Shown here piece after piece: positions 45,436 through 52,987 of a stretch of DNA of 64,000 nt. The position numbers and the translations under genes are program-made. The notes under the pieces are model-generated. The model saw only the letters and a program-made list of their open reading frames with translations. It ran no database searches and was not told where the DNA came from. The stretch comes from Rhodothermia bacterium. GTDB lineage: Bacteria > Bacteroidota > Rhodothermia > Balneolales > Balneolaceae. The stretch lies in contig JAUICM010000001.1 of the NCBI GenBank assembly GCA_030427885.1, forward strand, positions 434,001 to 498,000, given 5' to 3'. Numbering within the stretch: the stretch's first letter is position 1; each line of letters opens with the position of its first letter.

Positions 45436-47229
45436 ATGGCAAAAGGCAATTTATATACCGGAAAAGTACTTGAAGGCGATGTGCTTAAAGTAGCGGTAGT
45501 CCGTATTACAAATAAAAAGCTTCAGCTTGTACGACTGAACAAAATGCCTTTGGTAAGTAAACTGGAAAAGAATGTTGAGGAATTTAAAGAGAGTGATGAA
45601 GACGTATTTTCTGAATTAGGTGAAGATCTCTCCGACGATTCCGTATTTGATATCGATCTTGATGCCGCACTGAAAGAGGGAGAAGACGATGATGATGATC
45701 TGAATCTTGATATGGATTTTGATCTGGAAGAAGACATTTTAGGAGACCTTGAGGGATCTGATAGCGATGATGAAGAAGATGATTTAGAGCTGGATCTGGA
45801 AGGTCTGGAAGAATCTGATGAGCTTATCGACCTTGATATGGTTGATGAAACCGGAGCTCCGGCTTCTAACGAGATGTTATTCTATAGCATAGTTTCAGCT
45901 GTAAACACTAAAAAAGCACGAATAGCACTTAATATTCCTGCAGGTGTGGCAATATTCCAAATCCTTAAAGACGTTGATTTTAACGAAGTAAAAAAGAAGG
46001 ACCTGAAGATTATTGTCGATGATCGCTTAGAATCGCTCTATGGTACCCCAAAAGGCGAAGATTACTACTCCTATGGCGTAAGAGATGATGGAGCATTGTT
46101 ACTTTCATCAATTGATGAAGATCCACTGCTTCTCCAGCTGGCTAACAGGTCACTTTCCATGTTCAAAGGAAAGTTATTCATTGAAGAAGTACTTCCTGAT
46201 GAGACTATTCTATTGGGTTTGATCAGGGCAAATTATACTTTCGAGGATGATGGGATTACCTGTGTAATTCAATTTTCAGAAGAAAATTGCCGTGTAAACT
46301 TCTTGAAAGGGGATAAGTTATGGTTAGTTTCTCCGATCATAACGGAAGGTGTTAATTCAAAGAAATTCCTGAATACTGTATTTAGTAAGATCCTTTTCCA
46401 GCTTGATACAGGTGAAGTGCCGAATCTGGACAGACTTATAATCTGTAACAACTCCCTGGAAGAAGAAGCAATTGATTTCTTCCGAGATAGATTTCCAGAT
46501 GTTGATGTATCAGAGTTTGAATTTTCAGAAGATTTCTTTGATCCGGGTGATCATACCGAGATCTCATTATCACAGTACACTACAGCTATTGGTACAGCCT
46601 GGTCAGCAACTGGATTTGAGAAAAAGCATTTCTCGGGTATTTCATTCCTGCCTAAATACGTAATTGACCGGCAAAAGATATTTAAACTTCAATGGCATGG
46701 ATTCCTCATTCTTTTAATGATAATGATCTCGTTTCCTGTGATGGATGAAGTCCGCCGACAAGTAAATACCGAGATCGATGCGATTGAAAATGAAATATCA
46801 CTTCTAAACACACAGATTCAAACGTTCGCTCCAACTGTTAATAATTATAACAGGATAAGTGCTGAGCTGGGCCAGATTCAGGATAAGCTTGTTTTGCTTA
46901 ATTCACTTGCAGAAAATTCAATTACTTGGTCATACACACTGGATTTGCTTAATAGTGGTATTCAGGATATTAACTCGGTTTGGCTTACTTCTGTTAGTGT
47001 TGGAGAAGAACCAAATACGCTTGAAATTCAGGGAATAGCCCGATATCGAAACCGTATTCCAATGATAGCTGAATTATTTGATGAAGCAACTCTGTTAAAT
47101 GTGAGCAGATCAGATATTCGGGAAGAAGAAGTTTTTACTTTCAGTTACCAGATAAGCAGTATTGTTGAAGACAATTCAGTTTATACTCCTTCTAATTTAA
47201 AAGGTCTGGAGGAGCTTACCGGTCAATAA
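45436..47229 (+). CDS. PilM-PilN fusion with acidic insert
   Basis: This 597-residue protein opens with a short beta start and a very acidic low-complexity stretch (51-137, mostly Asp/Glu/Leu). Residues 145-400 resemble a divergent PilM, actin-like but without clear ATP motifs. A membrane helix (419-437), a coiled coil (437-490) and a ferredoxin-like domain (490-590, SVWLTSVSVGEEPNTLEIQGIA) match PilN. In classical systems these are two proteins joined by the PilN N-terminal tail. Position before a PilO-like gene supports this. Assignment is structural inference. Confidence 0.72.
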   Translation: MAKGNLYTGKVLEGDVLKVAVVRITNKKLQLVRLNKMPLVSKLEKNVEEFKESDEDVFSELGEDLSDDSVFDIDLDAALKEGEDDDDDLNLDMDFDLEEDILGDLEGSDSDDEEDDLELDLEGLEESDELIDLDMVDETGAPASNEMLFYSIVSAVNTKKARIALNIPAGVAIFQILKDVDFNEVKKKDLKIIVDDRLESLYGTPKGEDYYSYGVRDDGALLLSSIDEDPLLLQLANRSLSMFKGKLFIEEVLPDETILLGLIRANYTFEDDGITCVIQFSEENCRVNFLKGDKLWLVSPIITEGVNSKKFLNTVFSKILFQLDTGEVPNLDRLIICNNSLEEEAIDFFRDRFPDVDVSEFEFSEDFFDPGDHTEISLSQYTTAIGTAWSATGFEKKHFSGISFLPKYVIDRQKIFKLQWHGFLILLMIMISFPVMDEVRRQVNTEIDAIENEISLLNTQIQTFAPTVNNYNRISAELGQIQDKLVLLNSLAENSITWSYTLDLLNSGIQDINSVWLTSVSVGEEPNTLEIQGIARYRNRIPMIAELFDEATLLNVSRSDIREEEVFTFSYQISSIVEDNSVYTPSNLKGLEELTGQ

Positions 47230-48092
47230 TGTCATACGCTGTACGAAATACCATCATTTTATTGGTAAGCCTGTTTTTAATTGTAGGTTCTGGATATTCC
47301 TATCTCAAATTTTTTCTTGAAGCGGAGAGAGATTCACTTCAGCAGGAACTTGATACAAAGAAAAGAGACTTCGATGCAAAACAGAATATCAATAATGAGT
47401 TCAATGAACTGAATGACCGGTACCAGGCTGCTTTACGATTCATTGAAAATTATGATAAATCTCTTTATCCGACTAACAAGCCAGATGATGTCTATGATTT
47501 TATTAACGCCATCAATGAAAATGGTGGTGGAAAGATTTTCTATGATTTCGTTTTCAATGATTCTATTCCTGATAATCAGTATGGAATCATCGAATCACAA
47601 CTCTCTGGATTTGGTAATTACGCTGAAGTAACAAATTTCATTAATAGAATTGAACACAGCCAACTTTTGAATAAAATATCTGAATTATCTATTTCGCCAG
47701 GCAGAAGTGATGATGATATTAATGATGTTAACTTTTCTTTCCATTTGGAAAGTTATTATCAAAAGTCTGCTATTTTTGACACTTTGAATTATGATTATAA
47801 CATTGTTAAAGATCCTGATATTTCAACTTACAACCCATTGTACCCACTAATTCAGACTACTTTTCCAGCAAATGATGAGGGATTGGTTAATGTGGAAACA
47901 AGCAGAATGGTAGGTATAACCGGAAACAGAGTATTTTTGATCGGACAGGGTGGAAAAGTAATTTCACTTAAAAAAGGCGACAGGGTTTATCTGGGATCCC
48001 TGACAGATATCGATTTGCAGAAAAAAACAGCTACATTTAATCTAAACAAAGGCGGCATTCAAGTTGTAGTTACCTTGGAGGTAGACCGATGA
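47229..48092 (+). CDS. PilO-like protein with PilP-like tail
   Basis: This 287-residue protein has one helix (8-27), a coiled coil (28-75) and an alpha/beta domain to about 175 fit PilO. The C-terminal 70 residues (MVGITGNRVFLIGQGGKVISL, then KKGDRVYLGSLTDID and FNLNKGGIQVVVTLEV) look like the small beta domain of PilP/GspC, which contacts the secretin. Its ATG overlaps the stop of the previous gene (TAATG), and its stop overlaps the next ATG (ATGA). Confidence 0.68.
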   Translation: MSYAVRNTIILLVSLFLIVGSGYSYLKFFLEAERDSLQQELDTKKRDFDAKQNINNEFNELNDRYQAALRFIENYDKSLYPTNKPDDVYDFINAINENGGGKIFYDFVFNDSIPDNQYGIIESQLSGFGNYAEVTNFINRIEHSQLLNKISELSISPGRSDDDINDVNFSFHLESYYQKSAIFDTLNYDYNIVKDPDISTYNPLYPLIQTTFPANDEGLVNVETSRMVGITGNRVFLIGQGGKVISLKKGDRVYLGSLTDIDLQKKTATFNLNKGGIQVVVTLEVDR

Positions 48093-49978
48093 GTAAAAAA
48101 GGAATGAGAATGAATAAGAAATTGCTCCTGTTAGCACTTTTGGGATGTATTATTCCTTTGTTAGGTGTTCAGGAACTTCATGCACAGGATAAGTATCCGA
48201 GAGAATATACTAATCCTGATGAGATCGTAGCGTTTGATAAAAGCACCAATTATACCGAGGCCATCGAGGTAATAAATCAATTCATGCAGGAGTATCGCAA
48301 CAAGTTTGTGATCGACCAGACTAATACAAGTGGTGTAATCGGAACTTCATTACCTGCAATGCATTGGGAAGACGCCTTCCAGTACATTCTCAGATTTAAG
48401 AAACTTACAACAAAGGAAACGGATGAATATGTTGAGATTATAACCCTGGCTGAAGCTGGCCAGGCTGCAGGTCAACAGCAAGCATCATCATCCAGTGGGC
48501 AATCTTCAGATTCTGGTTCAGCTGAAGGTGAGGATGAGATAAACTTACAGACGAGGGAGGTGCGAATTCATGCTACTTTCTTTGAAGGAAATAAAAGAGC
48601 CTTACAGGAAATTGGTGTTGACTGGTCTACTCTCACATCTAACGTACCAAGCAATTTAAATGAGATCGTTGCTGGCGAAGGTCCAACACCAGATGTGAGT
48701 GTACCACAGCCGGTTGGATTCGGAAATCAGCAATTTGTCTCAGTGAATTCCTTTAATGCCGCCAATGTATCCACAAATGCATTTAATGCTCTTGTTAATT
48801 TAGGTGAACTTGGAGCCGGTATAAGTGTACAGGCGTTATTCAGTGCTTTTGAAGCTGATAACCTGGGTGAGGTTATTGCAACTCCATTTACAAAAGTTGT
48901 GGATGGCAAAGAAGGCCGTATTCAGGTTGGTCAGGATTTCTCCATAAAACAAAGAGATATAGCAGGGAATGTTACCGATCAGTTTTTTAGTACTGGTACT
49001 ATTCTCACAGTTACTCCGATTGTAATTACAACAAACGACACTACTTTTATTCATCTTACAATTGAAGTAGAACGTTCATCTGCTCAACCGGATGCGGTTA
49101 GTACCATTATCAATAAACAGGAAGCTACTACTGAAGCTTTACTCCTGAACGGTGAAGCAACAGCAGTTGCGGGCTTGTACAGAACTGAAGAAAGCAAAGT
49201 ACGACGGGGAGTACCGATACTTAAGGATCTTCCACCATGGTTCTTTGGTCTGAGATATCTGTTCGGTTATAATTCTAATGACTATGTTGAAAATGAACTG
49301 GTCATTATAGTACAGGCTGAATTAGAGAAATCACTGGAGGAGAGACTTCGACAAAAAACCTTTGCCAGCCAGAGATCAGTTCTTGATGATTCCAGAAGTG
49401 GGATGCGGGATCAGCTTGACAGGGTCTTTGAAAATGAAGTTGCTAACAAACCTATAGTTATTGAAGATACTCCTGATGTTGAAGAACAAGAAGAATTATT
49501 TCCCGAACAGGAAAAAACAGACCTTACTATGTCTCAGGACACTGTAACTACTGATACTAGTACTTTGGTATCTGAAAACGATGAACCGGAAGTCTTAACA
49601 GAAGAAGATCAAAAACTGGCCGAAGAGTTGAGTATACCAGTGGACGACCCTGAACTGATGGTAGTTGTACCGCGTGCTTTTAGTCTTGATGAATACCTTG
49701 AGAAAAAAGCTAATGGTGAGGAACTTGAAGATGAACAATCAACAGATCTTAAATATTTCGTGATTGGAGGTTCTTTTCTGGTAAAAGGTAATGCAGACAG
49801 ATTTACTGCAGACCTTAAAGAAAGAGGCTTTGATACCCGCGTATTGTTTCATCCTGAATCGAGATTCAACTTCGTGGCTTATCAGGGCTTTGCCAGATTT
49901 AAGGAAGCCGTAGAGTATCTGAAAATGGTGAGAACGGAGTATAATTCAGAGGCCTGGTTGTTCACTAAACAACAGTAG
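48089..49978 (+). CDS. Secretin (PilQ-like) with C-terminal SPOR domain
   Basis: This 629-residue protein has a signal peptide ending near ELHAQD. One short N-domain occupies 35-120 and a Gln/Ser linker follows. The secretin channel spans about 155-425: VRIHATFFEGNKRALQEIGVDW, EVIATPFTKVVDGKEGRIQVG and VPILKDLPPWFFGLRYLFGY. An acidic linker leads to residues 551-629, whose LKYFVIGGSFLVKGNADRF and AYQGFARFKEAVEYLKMVR read as a SPOR domain that binds denuded peptidoglycan glycans. It forms the outer-membrane pore. AMIN domains are missing, and SPOR may replace them. Confidence 0.82.
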   Translation: MSKKGMRMNKKLLLLALLGCIIPLLGVQELHAQDKYPREYTNPDEIVAFDKSTNYTEAIEVINQFMQEYRNKFVIDQTNTSGVIGTSLPAMHWEDAFQYILRFKKLTTKETDEYVEIITLAEAGQAAGQQQASSSSGQSSDSGSAEGEDEINLQTREVRIHATFFEGNKRALQEIGVDWSTLTSNVPSNLNEIVAGEGPTPDVSVPQPVGFGNQQFVSVNSFNAANVSTNAFNALVNLGELGAGISVQALFSAFEADNLGEVIATPFTKVVDGKEGRIQVGQDFSIKQRDIAGNVTDQFFSTGTILTVTPIVITTNDTTFIHLTIEVERSSAQPDAVSTIINKQEATTEALLLNGEATAVAGLYRTEESKVRRGVPILKDLPPWFFGLRYLFGYNSNDYVENELVIIVQAELEKSLEERLRQKTFASQRSVLDDSRSGMRDQLDRVFENEVANKPIVIEDTPDVEEQEELFPEQEKTDLTMSQDTVTTDTSTLVSENDEPEVLTEEDQKLAEELSIPVDDPELMVVVPRAFSLDEYLEKKANGEELEDEQSTDLKYFVIGGSFLVKGNADRFTADLKERGFDTRVLFHPESRFNFVAYQGFARFKEAVEYLKMVRTEYNSEAWLFTKQQ

Positions 49979-50774
49979 GCGCCACTTTTTTCCCGGAATG
50001 CTTTTTAAGAAAGCCAATCGAGACTTTATTGAAATCGGTTGGCTTTTCTACATTTACCACGTGTCCACAGTTTTCTACAATTGAAAGGAAGGCCTGTTTA
50101 TGTTCCTTAACGATCTGCTGAACAGGGGGAAGGAACATGTAGTCTTCGCTACCCATCACATATAGCATTGGAGTTTCAGTCTCTTTTTCCTTGAAGTACT
50201 TGAGAAGAGGATTGACAGTATGTGTAAGTTTGAACCAGCGTAGAAACTCTTTCTGATAGAGTTTTTTTGCCTCTCTAATAAATAAGTTCCTTGCCTTTGA
50301 ATGCCGTTTTCGGGGCATAATAATCCATGCGAAGAATTTGTACAGCCACATGTAAGGAATAACTTTTTTAAAGGTATTTCCCAGAAAAACCAGAAACCTG
50401 GATCTTACATTAAGCTTGGTAATAGCTCCGCAAAGAATGGCAGATTGTACACGATCCGGCTGCATCTCATTTAGATTCCGAATAATAATCGTTCCCAATG
50501 ATACCCCGACAAAGTGTGCTTGTTTTATTTTAAGGTGATCCAGAACTTCAAATATATCTCGACTTATATCATCGAAAGTGTATTCTCTGTCGTAATATTT
50601 TTGAAGAAGATCCTTTGATTTTCCGTGTCCACGCAAGTCGATAAGAAGTACATTAAATACCTTTCTGAAAGCTTTAAGCTGCTGAAACCAAATAGAGGAA
50701 CTACCTCCGGCTCCATGGATGAAAACCACCCAATCTCTTGAATCTGACTTGTTATACTCTTTGTAGTAAAGCAT
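49965..50774 (-). CDS. Alpha/beta-fold hydrolase
   Basis: This 269-residue cytosolic hydrolase has oxyanion segment VVFIHGAGGSSSIW, nucleophile GVSLGT, acid in MGSEDYMFLP and His in NCGHVVNVEKP: a full triad in MhpC/epoxide-hydrolase style. The lid region (TFKKVIPYMWLYKFFAWIIMP) is hydrophobic. Substrate unknown. It converges with the secretin gene and overlaps its last 14 bases. Confidence 0.85.
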   Translation of the reverse strand: MLYYKEYNKSDSRDWVVFIHGAGGSSSIWFQQLKAFRKVFNVLLIDLRGHGKSKDLLQKYYDREYTFDDISRDIFEVLDHLKIKQAHFVGVSLGTIIIRNLNEMQPDRVQSAILCGAITKLNVRSRFLVFLGNTFKKVIPYMWLYKFFAWIIMPRKRHSKARNLFIREAKKLYQKEFLRWFKLTHTVNPLLKYFKEKETETPMLYVMGSEDYMFLPPVQQIVKEHKQAFLSIVENCGHVVNVEKPTDFNKVSIGFLKKHSGKKVAPTVV

Positions 50775-50867
50775 GGAATAGCTTAAAAAACTTTGAAAAG
50801 TTAATCTGTAGGACTATATATAATAACATTTAATTAATACTATTGGAGTAACGTTATTGTTAAACAA

Positions 50868-51659
50868 ATGAGTCATACGGATATGGAAAAAAGTGTTTCT
50901 ACAATAACTAATAAGATTACAGGAGTTATCATTCCTGGTCATAAATATTCAGTAAAGATAGCTGAAAACAGAGCAGAAATAGAAGAGGCTTTAAAACTTC
51001 GTTTCGATGTTTTTAATATCGAATTAGGTGAAGGGCTCGATTCTTCATTCGAACATCGAATGGATGAGGATGAGTTTGATGCTCATTGTGATCATCTTCT
51101 GGTCGTCAAAAATGACACCAGCGAAATAATTGGTACGTACCGAATGCAAAGCAGTTCTCAGGCTTCCAATGGAAATGGTTTTTATACCAGTTCAGAATTT
51201 GATGTAAATCAGTTCCCTGATCAGATCCTTGATAATGTAGTGGAGCTTGGAAGAGCCTGTATTCACAGAGATCACAGAAATGGCCGGGTTTTGTATATGC
51301 TTTGGAAAGGACTGGCTAAATACCTACTGCTTTCTAAGAAAAGATATCTGTTCGGTTGTTGTTCGGTTACAAGTCAGGATGTGAAAGAGGGAGAGGCTAT
51401 TTATTCATATCTCAGGGAGAATGATTATCTCCATGAAAAATATGATATCAGTGTACAACCGGAATTCTCATATGAAGTACCGGATGAAGTATTTAAGAGA
51501 GAAACAAAAATTCCCCAGTTATTTCGCTTGTATCTTGAATTAGGGGTCAAAGTTTGCAGTAAACCTGCTCTTGATACGAACTTCAAAACGATCGACTTTC
51601 TAATTTTACTTGATCTTGAAGATCTTTCAGAGCAATCCAGAGTTCTCTTTCTTAAATAG
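50868..51659 (+). CDS. N-acyltransferase, OlsB/GlsB-like (amino-acid lipid)
   Basis: This 263-residue protein has the GNAT-like hemolysin-type fold: LRFDVFNIELGEGLDSS, DEDEFDAHCDHLLVVK, IIGTYRMQ, NVVELGRACIHRDHRNGRVL and FGCCSVTS. OlsB makes lyso-ornithine lipid from acyl-ACP and ornithine; in Bacteroides the relative GlsB uses glycine. The next gene is a PlsC-type acyltransferase, the usual partner. Which amino acid it uses cannot be told from sequence. A second start 5 codons downstream is possible. Confidence 0.8.
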   Translation: MSHTDMEKSVSTITNKITGVIIPGHKYSVKIAENRAEIEEALKLRFDVFNIELGEGLDSSFEHRMDEDEFDAHCDHLLVVKNDTSEIIGTYRMQSSSQASNGNGFYTSSEFDVNQFPDQILDNVVELGRACIHRDHRNGRVLYMLWKGLAKYLLLSKKRYLFGCCSVTSQDVKEGEAIYSYLRENDYLHEKYDISVQPEFSYEVPDEVFKRETKIPQLFRLYLELGVKVCSKPALDTNFKTIDFLILLDLEDLSEQSRVLFLK

Positions 51660-51676
51660 AGAGTTTATATTTCCGG

Positions 51677-52468
51677 ATGAAAATTATCAGAATATTCATT
51701 CGGCTGGTACTCATTTTATCAGGCTCGGTATTTTTTAATCTCATTATCTTGGCAGGACGGATACTCAAGCCTTTGGGGGTAAACAAATACCAGTTGGGAG
51801 CATGGGGCAGAAAAAAATGGGGACGTTATATTTGTAAAGTTACAGGCACTAAGCTGAACATAGAAGGGGAGCCACCAAAACCACCTTTTTTCCTTGTATC
51901 CAATCATTTAAGCTATTCTGATGTCTGGATATTATTTGCCTGTTTGGACTGTACATTTATTGCTAAAAGTGATGTAAAAAAATGGCCTTTAATAGGTCGG
52001 ATGATCAGTTCTTCGGGTATTCTATTTGTTGACAGAGATAGAAGAACGGATGTAACCCGGGTGAATAAAGAAATCTCGGAAGTAATTAATGAATATCAGG
52101 GGGTTGTGTTATTTCCCGAAAGCACAACAAGTCCAGGCCATTTACTGCTTCCTTTTAAATCGTCTTTATTTCAATATCCCGCGCAGAAGAATATTCCAGT
52201 TCATTGTGCAGCAATACATTACCAAACACCAGAAGGTGAAAATCCAGCATATAGGTCGGTTTGTTGGTGGGATGACACTCCCTTTGTTACACATTTGTTA
52301 TCAATGTTAATGATGAAAGAGTTTTCAGCAACTGTTACATTCAGTGAACATCAAACAAGAAATTCGAATCGAAAATTATTAGCTAGTTCAGCAGAGGAAA
52401 TTGTAAGGGAAGTGTTTGAACCGGTTATTGATCCAGAGACCTATGCAAAAACAGTTATTAGTGATTGA
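51677..52468 (+). CDS. 1-acyl-glycerol-phosphate-type acyltransferase, OlsA/GlsA-like
   Basis: This 263-residue protein has an N-terminal membrane helix (LVLILSGSVFFNLIILAG), HX4D motif SNHLSYSDVWIL, acceptor motif GILFVDRDRR and FPESTTSPG. It belongs to the PlsC/LPLAT family. Beside an OlsB-like gene it most likely O-acylates the N-acyl amino acid to give the mature diacyl lipid, although a phospholipid role is not excluded. It overlaps the following gene by 26 bases. Confidence 0.85.
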   Translation: MKIIRIFIRLVLILSGSVFFNLIILAGRILKPLGVNKYQLGAWGRKKWGRYICKVTGTKLNIEGEPPKPPFFLVSNHLSYSDVWILFACLDCTFIAKSDVKKWPLIGRMISSSGILFVDRDRRTDVTRVNKEISEVINEYQGVVLFPESTTSPGHLLLPFKSSLFQYPAQKNIPVHCAAIHYQTPEGENPAYRSVCWWDDTPFVTHLLSMLMMKEFSATVTFSEHQTRNSNRKLLASSAEEIVREVFEPVIDPETYAKTVISD

Positions 52469-52973
52469 GTCTAATATCTTTTTCCTGAAGCAGGGAATAG
52501 AATTACTTAATGACCTGACCGATGAACTTTATACCGGTAACGGAATTTATAATAAAAGTGGGATAGGCAGACATTTCAGACATATCATAGAACACTATTT
52601 TAGTTTTAATAGTTTATCTGATCAAACTATCGACTATGACGACAGGGAAAGAGATGAAAGATTAGAGACCCAGCGTAGGTATATGATATCTGAACTGGAA
52701 AGGGTTGCTGATGAACTTGAGAAATTTAAAAAGGAACCTGAATTACTTGATGTCCCTATCAAAGTGAGAAGTAATGAGGGGATAGGTCAGGAGAATTCTC
52801 CATTTAGTACTTCAACACTCAGACGAGAACTCCAGTTTTTGATTAGCCATACTGTACACCATTATGCTTTGATCGGGTTGATACTCAAGACTATGGGCTA
52901 CCAACCAGATCCTGATTTTGGCGTAGCTCCGTCTACACTCAGATACGAGCAGGAAAAGCTAAGCAAAGCTTAG
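52443..52973 (+). CDS. DinB-fold (DinB/YfiT-like) protein
   Basis: This 176-residue protein is a four-helix type with His in IGRHFRHIIEHYFSF and ISHTVHHYALIGLIL, the pattern of DinB-fold metal sites. The C-terminus MGYQPDPDFGVAPSTL is shared by a subgroup whose function is unknown. I use ATG 52443 (MQKQLLVIE) inside the previous gene's end; 52416 is also in frame. DinB-fold enzymes include thiol transferases and hydrolases. Its place here suggests a role with the lipid genes. Confidence 0.75.
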   Translation: MQKQLLVIESNIFFLKQGIELLNDLTDELYTGNGIYNKSGIGRHFRHIIEHYFSFNSLSDQTIDYDDRERDERLETQRRYMISELERVADELEKFKKEPELLDVPIKVRSNEGIGQENSPFSTSTLRRELQFLISHTVHHYALIGLILKTMGYQPDPDFGVAPSTLRYEQEKLSKA

Positions 52974-52987
52974 TATTTGAGCTTGAA

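Noticed and set aside
45580-45850. Low-complexity Asp/Glu repeat considered as a DNA repeat array
   Set aside because: No regular DNA unit is visible; it is an acidic protein segment in an intact frame.
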